Source: Castor canadensis | Lineage: Eukaryota; Chordata; Mammalia; Rodentia; Castoridae | Direction of reading: 5' to 3' | Length of the DNA stretch: 64,000 nucleotides | NCBI RefSeq assembly: GCF_047511655.1 | Contig: NC_133386.1 | Span: 124,615,866-124,679,865 of the forward strand | In this document: one piece after another, positions 1-13,108 of the stretch | Position numbering within the stretch: the first letter of the stretch is position 1 | Layout of the letters: each line of letters starts with the position of its first letter | Translations under genes and position numbers: made by a program | Notes under the pieces: model-generated | Told to the model about the DNA's origin: nothing | Databases searched by the model: none | What the model saw: only the letters and a program-made list of their open reading frames with translations

Positions 1-690
1 CCATCAACCCACCCACCAGGCAAGGCAGAAATCTATATCTGAAGGTCAGTGGCAATCTGACATATATTCAGCTATGTGGAAAACTCAACTACTGGACACT
101 AAAGACAAGTATTCATATTGAAAACTAAATCCATAATTTTCCCTAGTAAAAATTCACAAAAGAAGATCTAATATCAAATAAATATTTGGTGTGAACCCAA
201 ACAGAGGTACTCACCTGAATAGAGAACCCAGAACCACATGACTTGATTCTTTATATTTACTGCCTTTTGTTAACCCAATTTGGATGGTAAAATAAGTTGA
301 GGTTACAGTTTGGGGGCTAACTGTAGACCTAACCCCCTCATCTTCATGCTTCCTCAAACCAAAGCATTTGCAGGGTTTTGAATTTTAAAGGAAAAGTAAA
401 GAGCTTCTCTCTGTATTTTTTATTCTCATTGATCTTTCTCATCTCTGTACCAAACTTCAAATAATAACTTTTAGTTTTTGAGGGTTTTTTTATGATTACA
501 TGTAACTGACATTTTTCAGCAATTTTGCTGAGTGGAATATTTAATACTTTCTCTTAGGAAATGGAGAATTACTAAACACAAAATACTATTTTCCCCATAT
601 TTATATAACCACACAAACATACATACATACACCCTTATCCTTCATCAGGTACTGCAAATAAATTATTAAAGGTATAGTTAATAATAAGGG
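1..690. other. No gene seen
   Basis: AT-rich DNA. I recognise neither an exon nor a repeat family here. It is probably ANKRD42 intron if that gene continues leftwards. Confidence 0.5.
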
Positions 691-1655
691 TGTTGACACT
701 AAGATTCCACCTCACCCATTAGAATAGCTATCATCAAAAACACCACCAACAACAAAAGTTGATGAGGATGTAGGGGAAAATGAACCCTCATACACTGCTG
801 GTGGGAATACAAGCTAGTGCAAGCACTCTGGAAAACAATATGGAGGCTGCTTTAAAAACTAAATATAGATCTGCCATATGATCCAGCAATCCCACTCCAG
901 GGGATATACCCAAAGGAATGCAACACAGGTTACTTACTCCAGAGGCACCTGCACACCCATGTTTATTGCAGCACTATTCACAATAGCCAAGTTATGGAAG
1001 CAGCCTAGATGCCCCACTACTGACAAATGGATTAAGAAAATGTGGTATTTATACACAATGGAATTTTCTCAGCCACAAAGAAGAATGAAATCTTATCATT
1101 TGCAAGTAAATGGATGGAACTGGAGAACATCATCTTAAGCGAAGTTAGCCAGGCTCAGAAAACCAAAAGTCGTATGTTCTCCCTCATATGCGGACTTTAG
1201 ATCAAAAACAAATGCAGTAATATTATTAGACTTGGATCACACGCTAAGGGGAGAACACATGCAGGAGGAATAGGAATACATAGGAAACCCAAAACTTGAA
1301 AGTGATTGATGCCCCCATTGCAGAGCAGCTAATACAGAAACCTTAAAACGAAAGAGGTCAATATGGGAAGGTGACCTGGAAGTAGTGAAAAGGTCTGGTA
1401 GAGATGCAATACACTTGTGCATGGAAGCAATGCTAGGAATCTCTTTATATAGCTATCCTTATCTCAACTAGCAAAAATGCTATGTCTTTCTTATTATTGC
1501 TTATGTCTACTCTTTAACAAAATTGAAGAAAAGGGCAGAACAGGTTCTGCCTGGAAGCAAGGGAGGTTGGGGAGAGAGGTAGGGAGCAGGGAGCAGGGGG
1601 GAGAAATGTCCCAAACAATGTATGCACATATGAATAAATGAATAAAGAAAAAAAG
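690..1655 (+). mobile_element. 5'-truncated L1, 3' kilobase
   Basis: It starts in the last part of ORF2 (AGATTCCACCTCACCCATTA). It carries the same C-terminus and 3' UTR as the full-length element and ends GTATGCACATATGAATAAAT near 1640. Confidence 0.88.
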
Positions 1656-1660
1656 GGGGT

Positions 1661-1747
1661 ATTGAGTTCAGTGGTAAAGTGTTTGCCTACCATGCTTGAG
1701 TCCCTGGGCTCGATCCCCAGCAGTACAAAAACAAACAAACAAATAAA
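1661..1747 (+). repeat. ID-type tRNA-derived SINE
   Basis: GAGTTCAGTGGTAAAGTG (A-box-like) and GGGCTCGATCCCCAGCA (B-box-like), then an A-rich tail. It directly follows the L1 tail. Confidence 0.85.
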
Positions 1748-1789
1748 AGGTATACTAATAAACTTATATAGAAAGTTGTAAGGCTGAAA

Positions 1790-3650
1790 AAGGAAGAGAG
1801 CAAGAGAACAAATTGAGTGTTAGACATCCAGCACATTCCTGCACCTCAAAATTGAAACAAAGCATCTGGTGTGTGGCTGTAGGGAGAGGTTGGAATGGAA
1901 AGGTACTGGGGTACAACAGTAAACAGCAGACAAAGGCCAGGTGAAATCCAGAGATAGAAACTGGGCTTAGATTTGTAAAAAAAAACAAAAAAAAAAAAAC
2001 AAAGAACTGTAACATCCTGCACTCACTCAGGAACATGGTACAGAAGGGGGAAAATCCCCCTCAGTGGGGCTCTGACAAAAGAGAGAGGGAAAGCTTCTGT
2101 GAGCACCACAGACACAGAATCTGGTATTCTACAAAAACACAGGTTAACTTGAAGCTGTACCCTTTTTTCTTTAAAGTGTCTTAAGTTTTAATTTAAACTA
2201 AGGGTCAACACTAAAGTTTAGTGTATTCTGTATGTGTACAAGCTTTGTACAGAAATAAAATGACACAGGTTCACAGGTTAAAATGGAAGATCTACAGTCT
2301 GTGCAACAAGCAGGTGCTAAAAAAATACTTACATACTTAGCTTGCTCACAGGTGCCATGGCAGGGAACTATTTTAAGAAGTGTCTTACCAATAAGCCTTA
2401 TGGGGAGTGGGAATCTAGGCCCCAGGACTTTTGTATCGTGAAGTCCCAACTGCCTTTCCTCCTCACTGGCTAAGGGACTCAGAAACTGGTTGTGGCTTGC
2501 ATGTACATTCATAGACTCAGGAATACATGGTGAGAAGTGCAGGGTGCATGGCAAAGGGAAACAGAGAGCACTTGCACTTGGGAATTGTGTCTGGCCCCTG
2601 GAAAGAGGAGCAAGACAAGCTGATACAGGTACAGAGATCAGCATAGCCAAGATAGGCTGAATCACCCAGTGTCCAACAAAACACACACACAAATACATAC
2701 AGCAGATTGCTTTATTTTGATCACCTTCTCCACTCTCAGAGTCTAGAGACATTTGATGGAAATGCAGCCACTGCTTGAGTGCACACCCATGTGCACACTG
2801 GCAGAGTGCATCTGGTGCAATAGAACCATGGTCCATTGCCCAAGCCTATGTGCAAAGAACACGGACATAAATTCAGTCCAGCAGGGATCATTGTCTTCAT
2901 TATTGCACCAGCAGGCAATTGGGATTCAGCCTCCATATGCCTTTTTCTGATCTGATCTGTTTGGACCTGAGAGAGAGAAAAAACACTGGCTACCACCCCC
3001 ACACACATGCACACACATCACCACCACCAAGTGAACTTCAAAATGAGAGGCCTGAGGAAAAGACACAAATATCTCCATCTTTATGCCATATACTTTTTCC
3101 ATGTTGCTGTTTCTCTCTCTTTTCCTTTCCCCATCCCTTTCTTTTATTACTTTATTATTAATATTTTCACCTTTATTAACTTTAACATCCTAGTTTATCC
3201 AGTATTATCTTAACTCCTTTCTTTTCTATTCTTCTTGTAGATGTAGTTGTTTCCACCTTTCTTTAAAACTATATTTAAATAACAGGACTACTGATTTCCA
3301 AGTCCCCTTCTCCATGGAGGAGTTCCCTGCTTTTACTTGCAACTTCTGTTTCCCCAATAAAAATCTTTCACTTTCTGTTTCCCCAATAAAACTTTGATAA
3401 ACTCTAAAAATGAAGAAACTATACTTAAATATCTAGTTTTTGTTTTTTGGTTGTTACTGTTACTGCAGTCTGCTTTTTCCTCCCTAAGTGGTATTAGAGA
3501 GAGACCTCAAAATGTCTGCTCACTAAGAAGATCCTCATATAAAACTGGAAAAGATATCCATTCCAACAGATATGCAAATTATAACACAGAAACACAAGAA
3601 ATATGAAAAAGGCAGCAGGACTCTTCTAAAAGTTCATAATTCTTCAAAAA
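1790..3650 (+). mobile_element. Possible L1 5' region of the older element
   Basis: No gene is recognised. The stretch leads directly into L1 ORF1-like sequence in the same orientation and has the mixed GC content of an L1 5' UTR. I did not recognise a specific subfamily, so this is a weak call. Confidence 0.35.
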
Positions 3651-4559
3651 CCAAACCCGAAGATAATCAAAATGGTTGAAATGATGAACAAAGAAGTCAA
3701 AAATCTAATTTTAAAAAATAGTCTATGACTTCAAAGAGGATACAAATAAACAGATGAATGAAATAGTCAAATTTAGGCAAAGAAATGGACATCCAATTAT
3801 AGGAGGCACTTAGGAGCCTAAATAGACATGACCAGAAAAGAACCTCTCTATGTTATATTGTAGTTAAAATTTTTAAAGTACAGAAAAAAAGAATATTGAA
3901 AGCTGCAAGAGAGAAGCATCAAGTTACTTACAAAGGCAAACCCCTCAGAATAACAGCAGACTTCTCAGCAGAAACCCTGAAATCCAGGAGAGCATGGATG
4001 ATGTATTTCAAACCCAGCAAAGTATTCTTTTAAAATGGATGGAGAAATGAAGACCTTCTAAGATAACCACAAACTAAAGTAATTCATGACCACTAGGCCA
4101 ACATTAAAGGAACCCACAAACAGAAGAGGAAGAAAGACATTCGTAATGTCTTCGGAGCTTGGGAAAGAATAAATCTCACTAGAAGAACAGATAAACTAAT
4201 GAAAATTAGGACAGAACCAAAAGTTATCAATTCAGTAAACCAGCAAACCTGTAAGATGAATAAGGAAGAAAAAAAAGAACAAAGAATACTAGAATAAACC
4301 AGGAAAAAGGAACTACAGGAATTATCACATTTCTGTCAATAATAACCCTAAATATAAGCAGTCTTAATGCTCCACATATTAAAAGACTCAGTCAGACAGG
4401 CCTGAATGGATTCTAAAAAATATAAAACTGACTATTGTCTGCATGAAACACACCTTACTGGCAAAAATATACATGAACTGAAAATGATATTCCAACAAAT
4501 GGAATCCAAAAGCTGACAAAGCAGTCTTCAAGCCAAAATAAGCCATAAAAGAATGTCAC

Positions 4560-4657
4560 TACAGGGTTGGTGGAATGCTCAAGTAGTAAGAGTACCTTGT
4601 CCAGCAAGCATGAGGCCCTGAGTTCAAACCCCAGTGCTGCCAACAATGATAAAAATA
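4560..4657 (+). repeat. ID-type SINE
   Basis: ATGCTCAAGTAGTAAGAGT and GAGTTCAAACCCCAGTGCTG with a tail; inserted in the older L1. Confidence 0.85.
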
Positions 4658-4677
4658 AGTAATGTTAAAAGCAAAAA

Positions 4678-4740
4678 GGGAGAAGGGGGGAGAAATGACC
4701 CAAACATTGTATGCACATATGAATAAAAGAAAAAAAAAAA
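4678..4740 (+). mobile_element. Very short L1 3' stub (about 60 bp)
   Basis: Only the last part of the young L1 3' UTR is present: GGGGGGAGAAATGACCCAAA, the terminal GTATGCACATATGAATAAA and a tail. It lies between two ID-type SINEs. Confidence 0.8.
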
Positions 4741-4745
4741 GCAAA

Positions 4746-4848
4746 AAGGACTGGGGGCATGGCTCAAGTGGTAGAGTACCTGGCTGGTGCTGAGTTCAAA
4801 GACCTGAGTGCAAACCCCAGGACCACCAAAAAAAAACAAAAACAAAAA
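4746..4848 (+). repeat. ID-type SINE
   Basis: GCATGGCTCAAGTGGTAGAG, a diverged middle, then GCAAACCCCAGGACCACC and an A-tail. Confidence 0.82.
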
Positions 4849-6172
4849 TGAATGTCATTACATACTAATAAAGGGAACAATCCATTAAGAAGATATAACC
4901 ATTTTTTAAACATACATGCAATGAATATTGGTGAACCCAACTATACAAAACAAACACTACAGGACCTAAAGGAACAGATAGGTTCAGATACAATAATAGC
5001 AGATGATTTCACTACTCCACTTTCATCAAAAGATTATCTATTCAAAAAAATTAACAAAGAAACTTCAGAGTTGCACTATGATATAGAGATCAAATGGACA
5101 GAATATGTCCTCTAACAACTACGGAATATATATTCTCAGCAGCCCATGGAACTTTAAACAACATAGATTGCATTTGAGACCATAAAGCAAATCATAAAAA
5201 AATATTAAAAAAGAAATAATTTTTGTATTTTATCAGATCATAATGAGAAAAACTAGAAAACAACATCAAGAGAAACTACAGAAAATATACAAACACATGG
5301 ACTGAGTGTACTTTTGAACATTCAGTGGATCATTGAAAAAAATAGGAGGAAGGAATGAAAAATTTTCTAGAATCAATTGAAAATGAAAATACTACTTAAC
5401 AGAACCTGTGGGATTCAGTGTGAAGGCAGTTTTAACAGGGAAGTTTATAGCTAGAAGTGCCTACATTAAAAAACCAGTGACACCTCAAATGACCTAATGA
5501 TGCACCTCAAGGTGTTAGAAAAACAAGAACAAGCCAAGCATGAAAACAATGAACATCAGAACTGATATTAATCAAATGGAAACCAAAAGAACAATAAAAA
5601 AACAAAGAAACAAAAAGTTCATTGTTTGAAAAGATAAACAAAATTGACAAGCCATTAACCAAGCTAATCAAAAGAAAGAGAAGACACAAATTAATAAAAT
5701 TAGAGATTTTTATAAAAGGAGAGATTATAACAGTTATTATAAAATACAGAGTCTCATTAGGGAATACTTTGAAAACTTATATTCCAATTAACTGGAAAAT
5801 CTAGAAGAAATGGACAAATTTCTAGACTCATATGACCTACCAAAATTGAATCAACAGTTTCTAAACAACCTAAAAAGATCTATAATGGGCAATAACATTA
5901 AAGCAGTAACAGTCTTCCAATGAGGAACACCCCAGTACTGCACAGATTCACTGCTGAATTCTACCAGTCCTTTAAAGAAGAACTAACACAAATGCTCCAC
6001 AAACTAATTCCATAAAATATAAAGATAAGGAAAGCTTCCAAACTCTCTGAAGTCAGTATTACACTGATACAAAAACTAGACTGAATACAACAAAAAGAAA
6101 AAAACTATAGACCAATTTCCTCACACAAAATCCACAATAAAATACTTTCAAAGTGAATTCAATGACACATTT

Positions 6173-6186
6173 AAAAGATCATGATC
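6173..6186 (+). repeat. Left target-site duplication of the full-length L1
   Basis: AAAAGATCATGATC, identical to 13095-13108. The sequence belongs to the older host L1, which resumes after the right copy. Confidence 0.95.
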
Positions 6187-8029
6187 GGGAGATTCCAAAA
6201 TGGCGACTAGAGGGAGGAAGCAGAAAGCATGCTTCCTAAAGTAAAATCTTGGACAGATGCTGAAGATACACCTTACAGGAAAAACCGAGAAGAGGCAAAA
6301 CTTTGACTCCTCCACACCCCCAGTCCACACATAGCATCCTCACTTCACATTAAACGGAGAAACCAGGAGGGCTCCCACACTGCCTGACACCAGTGCCAGA
6401 CTGCTTGGGAAGACACAGACTACAAGGTGAGCTAAGCGGCATGCAGTACTCCCACAGACAACCCTGGGCCAGATCAGCATAGCCCCCTGGACAGACAGAC
6501 CCACACCCCAGGAAAAAAGAGAAAAAAAACTGAATAATAAATAACAACAAAAAATACATTTAGCAAAGAGGGTGGGGCGCCCTGAGCACCAAAAGGGGGG
6601 GAGGGGAATCGCTCATGGAACTGTAAATAAACAAGCTGGCCGGAGAAGGCAGGAGTGGCGGCACACGCCCAGCAACCAGGAGCAGGAAAGCTTGTAAAAG
6701 TGGCAGAGGGAGGAAAACTCCATAGGAGAGGGGGGAAGGCCCACTTCTCATATGAACTGTAAATAAACAAGCAGCCAGAGAAGCCAGGTGTAGCGCCCTC
6801 CCCCCACCGTATGCTTAGAAAGGGGAAAGCTTGTAACAGTGGTAGTCGTGCCCAGAAACAAAGCCTACAGGGCTAGGTGAGGGTTAAGCTCACTCCTGAG
6901 ATCTGCATAAATAAAGCCTCCAACAAGAGCTGGCTGACAGCAGCAGGCAGGTGAGCCACAGCCTCAGATAGCCATTCACAAAGCTGTCTCCAGACATTTT
7001 TTTTTCTCTCTCTTCTTTTGATGAGACAACAACCGAACTACACCTGCATGGGAAAAACTTACTGAAACTGTATTGCATTTGAACTTGGGACACGTTGTGG
7101 TGTTTTGGTTTTTCTGGGTTTTTGGGGGGTTTTTTCCCCTTTGATGAGACAATGACAGAACTACTTCTGAGACACCATCTCCAGGATTGGAGGCTGAGGG
7201 ACTAACACCAAAATTATTAAGACTGAAACTTTATTGCATTTGAACTTGGAGATTTTTGTTTTCAATCCTCTGTCTCTCTAATGGCTGTTTAGCTTACTGT
7301 TGATTAGTACACAATCTCTTCCTGTTTATATCTTTGAAAATTCTGTTTGTTTGTTTTGTTTTGTTTTACTTGTTTTTCCCTTTTCCTTTATCTTCTTTGC
7401 TTTCCCTTTCCTCTCACTCTTCCATTCTAAATATCACCATTGTTATTATTACAAGCTAGAAAATACTTAATTGCACACAGTACAGGGATATAACAATACC
7501 AAGAGCAAAGATGGGAAGACAGAAAAAATAGGGAAACCAGTTTCCCCACAGCAAAAAATTAGTGTAGGAACCAGAGGGAAATGAAGAAAACAGATATTCA
7601 GATCCAGACTCCAACAAAACAAAGATAAACTATGCCAAAGAACCCAATGAAGCCCACAAGAATAATCTGAAAGAAAAAAATCCTACAAGTAATCAATGAG
7701 AATTTTATAGAAATGATACTGGATATGGTCAACCAAAATGTACAGACACTCAAGAAATTACAAGACAACAAAAATAAAGAATTTGAAAAAGCACAAGAAA
7801 AACCATAGAAGCACTGTATAAACACCAAAGTGAAACAAAGAACACGATTAATAAAAAGATAAATGAACTCAGGCTGCAAACAGACAACATTAAAGAGGAA
7901 GAAACTCAGGATATGGAAAACCTCAGAAAAAAGAACAAAACAGAAATGCAAAACAAAATGGAAGATCAATCCAGCAAAATAGAACAGAAGACAGAATCTC
8001 AGAACTCAAAGACGAAATGGTACTTAAAG

Positions 8030-8119
8030 GAAAAACTAATTAGTTTTTCCTAAAAGGAAGAACTATTAGTGAAAGAAAAACTAATTAGTTTTTCCTAAAA
8101 GGAAGAACTATTAGTGAAA
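8030..8119 (+). repeat. 45-bp tandem duplication with a palindrome inside L1 ORF1
   Basis: Two adjacent 45-bp copies (8030-8074 and 8075-8119) inside the ORF1 coiled-coil region. Each contains the perfect palindrome AAAAACTAATTAGTTTTT. In the first copy the palindrome extends to 24 bp (8028-8051). Confidence 0.9.
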
Positions 8120-8805
8120 GAACTCAAGACCTGTGAAAAGAAAATGCAAGAACTCACTGACTCCATCAAAAGACCAAATCTGAGAATCATAGGCATTGAA
8201 GAAGGAGAAGAGGTGCAAGCAAAGGGAATGCATAATATATTCAACAAAATAATAACGGAAAATTTCCCAAATCTAGAGAAATCTATTTCCACAGAGATAC
8301 AAGAACCCTTCAGAACATCAAACAGACCAGACCAAAACAGAACTACCCCACAGCATATTATCATTAAAAAAACAAGTACAGAGACCTGAGAAAGAATATT
8401 GAAGGCTGTACAGAGAAAAAACAGGTAACATACAAAGGTAAACCCATCAAAATCACAGCAGACTTCTCAACAGAAACATTAAAAGCAAGAAGAGCTTGGG
8501 GTGAGATCGTCGGGGCACTGAATGAAAATAACTTCAACCCTAGGATACTCTACCCAGCAAAACTATCATTCAAAATAGATGGAGCAATAAAAATCTTCCA
8601 TGATAGCAGAAACTAAAACAATATGTGATCACAAAGCCACCACTATAAACAATTCCTCAAGGGATTCTGCACACAGAAAGTGAAACCCAACATAACCATG
8701 AAAGGGTAGGCAGCACCAAACTACAGGAAAAGAAAAAGCAAGAAAGTAGACAGTAACCTCGATTTAGGTACACACAATCAAACTTCAAACAACTAGGACA
8801 ACTAG

Positions 8806-11800
8806 ATGACAGGAATCACCACGTACCTATCAGTACTAACACTTAATGTTAATGGACTTAATTCCCCCATCAAAAGGCACCGTTTGACGAACTGGATTAA
8901 AAACGAAGATCCAACAATTTGTTGCTTACTGGACACCCATCTCACCTACAGAAATAAGCAAAGGCTTAGGATGAAAGGCTGGAAGAGGATTTACCAAGCC
9001 AATGACCCCCAAAAGCAGGCAGGAGTAGCAATACTTATCTCTGACAAAGTAGACTTCAAACCTTCATTGATCAAATGAGAAAAAGAAGGACATTCCATAC
9101 TAATAAAAGGGGAAATAGACCAAAAGGAAATAATGATTATCAACCTATACGCACCCAATATCAATGCATGCAATTTCATCAAACATACCCTGAAGGACCT
9201 AAAAGCATATATTAATTCCAACACAGTGGTTGTGGGAGACTTTAACACCCCATTATCATCAATAGATAGATCATCCACAAAAAATCAATAAAGAAATCCA
9301 AGATCTAAAATATAGTTGATATCTACAGAACATTTTATCCAACTTCTACACAATATACATTCTTCTCAGAAGCCCACAGAACCTTCTCCAAAATAGATCA
9401 TATCCTAGGGCACAAGCAACCCTCAGCAAATATAAGAAAATAGAAATTACACCATGCATTCTACCAGATCACAATGCAATAAAACTAGAACTCAACAACA
9501 AAAATAAAGACAAAAACCATGCAAACAGCTGGAAACTAAATAACTCATTGCTTAATGAACAATGGGTCATTGATGAAATAAAAGAGGAAACTAAAAAGTT
9601 TCTGGAAGTCAATGAAAATGAAAACACAACTTACTGGAACCTATGGGACACAGCAAAGGCAGTCCTGAGAGGAAAGTTTATAGCCATGAGTGCATATATT
9701 AAAAAGACTGAAAGATCCCAAATCAATGACCTAATATGATATCTCTCAAACTCCTAGAAAAACAAAAACAAGCAAATCCCAAAACAAATAGAAAGCAAGA
9801 AAGAATAAAAATAAGAGCTGAAATCAATGAAATAGAAACCAAAAAAACCATACAAAGAATTAATGAAACAAAAAGTTGATTCTTTGAAAAAATAAACAAT
9901 ATTGACAGCCTCTGGCAAACCTGACTAAAATGAGGAAAGAAAAAACCCAAATTAGTACAATCAGGAATGCAAAAGGGGAGATACAACAAATACCATGGAA
10001 GTCCAGGAAATCATCAGAGACTACTTCGAGAACCTATATTCAAATAAATTCGAAAATGTTAAAGAAATGGACAGACTTCTAGATACACATGATCATCGAA
10101 AACTGAACCAAGAGGAAATTAATCACCAGAATAGACCTATAACACAAAATGAAATTGAAGCAGCAATAAAGAGTCTCCCAAAAAGAAAAGTCCAGGACCT
10201 GATGGATTCTCTGCTGAATTCTATCAGGCCTTTAAAGAAGAACTGATACCAACCCTCCTTGAACTGTTCCACGAAATAGAAAGGGAAGGAAAACTGCCTA
10301 ACACATTTTATGAAGCCAATATTACACTTATCCCAAAAGCAGGCAAAGACACCTCCAAAAAGGAGAATCTACAGGCCAATCTCCTTAATGAACATTGATG
10401 CAAAAATCATCAACAAAACAATGGCAAACCGAATTCAACAACACATCAAAAAGATTATTCACCACGACCAAGTAGGCTTCATCCCAGGAATACAGGGGTG
10501 GTTCAACATACGAAAATCAATAAACGTAACAAACCACATTAACAGAAGCAAAGACAAAAACCACTTGATCATCTCAATAGATGCAGAAAAAGCCTTTGAT
10601 AAGATCTAACACCCTTTCATGATAAAAGCTCTAAGAAAACTAGGAATAGAAGGAAAAGTACCTCAACATTATAAAAGCTATATATGACAAACCTATAGCC
10701 AACATTATACTTAATGGAGAAAAACTAAAACCATTCCCTCTAAAATCAGGAACTAGACAAGGATGCCCACTATCTCCACTCCTATTCAACATAGTACTGG
10801 AATTCCTAGCCAGAGCAATTAGGCAAGAAGAAGGAATAAAAGGAATACAAATAGGTAAAGAAACTGTCAAAATATCCTATTTGCAGATGACATGATCCTA
10901 TACCATAAAGACCCAAAAACCTCTACTCAAAAGCTCCTAGACACCATCAATAGCTACAGCAAGGTAGAAGGATATAAAATCAACACAGAAAAATCAGTAG
11001 CATTTCTATACACTAATAATGAACAAACTGAGAAAGAATATATGAAAATAATTCCATTTACAATAGCCTCAAAAAAAAATCAAACACCTAGGTGTAAACT
11101 TAACAAAGTATGTGAACAACCTCTACAAGGAAAACTATAAACTTCTGAAGAAAGAGACTGAGGAAGACTATAGAAAGTGGAGAGATCTCCCATGTTCATG
11201 GATTGGTAGAATCAACATAGTAAAAACGTCTATACTCCCAAAAGTAATCTACATGTTTAATGCAATTCCCATCAAAATTCCAGTGACATTCATTAAAGAG
11301 ATTGAAAAATCTACCGTTAAATTTATATGGAAACACAAGAGGCCACGAATAGCCAAGGCAATACTCAGTCAAAAGAACAATGCTGGAGGTATCACGACAC
11401 CTGACTTCAAACTATATTACAAAGCAATAACAATAAAAACAGCATGGTACTGGCACAAAAACAGACATGAAGACCAGTGGAACAGAATACAGGACCCATT
11501 ATGAAGCCACACAACTATTACCAACTTGTCTTTGACAAAGTTGCTAAAAGTATATGATGGAGAAAAGACAGCCTCTTCAACAAAAACTGCTGAGAAAAAC
11601 TGGTTAGCAGTCTGCAAAAAACTGAAACTAGATCCATGTATATCACCCTATACCAAGAGTAACTCAAAATGGATCAAGGATTTAATATTAGACCCCAAAC
11701 TCTAAAGTTGGTACAGGAAAGAATAGGAAATACTCTGGAATTAATAGATATAGGGAAGAACTTTCTCAACGGAACCCCAGCAGCTCAGCAACTAAGAGAT

Positions 11801-12605
11801 AGCATAGATAAATGGGACTTCATGAAACTAAAAAGCTCCTGTTCATCAAAAGAAATGGTCTCTAAACTGAAGAGAACACCCACAGAGTGGGAGAAAATAT
11901 TTGCCAGCTACACTTCAAAGGACTGATAACCAGAATATACAGGGAACTTAAAAAACTAAATTCTCCCAAAACTAATGAACCAATAAAGAAATGGGCAAGT
12001 GAACTAAACAGAACTTTCTCAAAAGAAGAAATTCAAATGGCCAAAACACACATGAAAAAATGCTCACCATCTCTAGCAATAAAGGAAATGCAAACTAAAA
12101 CCACACTAAGATTCCACCTCACCGCTGTTAGAATAGCCATCATTAACAACACCACTAACAACAGGCGTTGGCGAGGATGCAGGGAAAAAGGAACCCTCTT
12201 ACACTGTTGGTGGGAATGTAAACTAGTACAACCACTCTGGAAAAAAATTTGGAGGCTACTTAAAAGCTAAACATTGATCTACCATATGATCCAGCAATAC
12301 CACCCTTGGGGATATAACCAAAAGAATGCAACACAGGTTACTCCCGAGGCACCTGAACACCCATGTTTATTGCAGCACTATTCACAACAGCCAAGTTATG
12401 GAAACAGCCAAGATGCCCCACTACTGACAAATAGATTAAGAAAATGTGGTATCTATACACAATGGAATTTTATGCAGCCATGAAGAAGAACAAAATGTTA
12501 TCATTCGCAGGTAAATGGATGGAATTGGAGAACATCATTTTGAGTGAGGTTAGCCTGGCCGAAAAGACCAAAAATCGTATGTTCTTCCTCATATGCGGAC
12601 ACTAG
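8806..12605 (+). pseudogene. L1 ORF2 (endonuclease-reverse transcriptase), inactivated
   Basis: Recognisable parts in order are the AP-endonuclease start, a reverse transcriptase with [21 protein letters not shown] and a frameshifted FADDM, and the C-terminal segment [17 protein letters not shown] near 12190-12245. At least six frameshifts or stops interrupt it. ORF1 remains (coiled coil and RNA-binding part) precede it at 7511-8616. Confidence 0.88.
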
Positions 12606-13094
12606 ATCTAGGGCAAACACAACAAGGGGATTGGACTTTGATCACATGATAAAGCAAGAGCACACAAGGGAGGTATGAGGATAGGTAAGACACCCAAAAA
12701 ACTAGCTAGCATTTGTTGCCCTCAATGCAGAGAAACTAAAGCAGATACTTTAAAGCAACTGAGGCCAATAGGAGAAGGGTACCAAGAACTAGAGAAAAGG
12801 TTAGTTCGAGAAGAATTAATTTAGAAGGTAACACACAAGTACAGGAAAGCAATGCGAGTCAACTCCCTGTATAGCTATCCTTAGCTCAGCTGGCAAAAAC
12901 CCTTAGTCCTTCCTATTATTGCTTATACTCTCTCTTCAACAAAATTAGAGATAAGGGCAAAATAGTTTCTGCCAGGCAGCAAGGGGTAAGGGGTGTAAGG
13001 GGTAAGGGAGGGGGCGGGGGGAAGGGGGGAGAAATGACCAAAACATTGTATGCACATATGAATAAAATAAAAATTTTTTTAAATTAAAAAAAAT

Positions 13095-13108
13095 AAAAGA
13101 TCATGATC
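13095..13108 (+). repeat. Right target-site duplication of the full-length L1
   Basis: AAAAGATCATGATC, a perfect copy of 6173-6186, followed by host L1 sequence (AAGTTGGTTTCATTTCAAGG). Confidence 0.95.

Larger units (their letters stand above)
3650..6172 (+). mobile_element. Older L1, first part (ORF1 remains and ORF2 5' half)
   Basis: Degenerate L1 coding sequence. ORF1-like text lies at about 3670-4060 (CTTCTCAGCAGAAACCCTGA) and an ORF2 endonuclease then the start of the RT at 4330-6172, with many stops. SINEs and a tiny L1 stub interrupt it at 4560-4850. The same element continues after the young L1 at 13109. Confidence 0.8.
6187..13094 (+). mobile_element. Full-length L1 retrotransposon, about 6.9 kb, ORFs broken
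   Basis: It starts with the L1 5' UTR (GGGAGATTCCAAAATGGCGA) and ends with a 3' UTR, GTATGCACATATGAATAAA and an A-rich tail. It is flanked by a perfect 14-bp duplication AAAAGATCATGATC at 6173-6186 and 13095-13108. ORF1 spans about 7511-8616 and has a stop six codons in. ORF2 spans about 8806-12605: an endonuclease start (MTGITTYLSVLTLNVNGLNS), then reverse transcriptase split by frameshifts and stops, for example at 9076 and near 10875 just before the FADDM motif. It is inserted inside the ORF2 of an older L1. It cannot move by itself. Confidence 0.93.
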
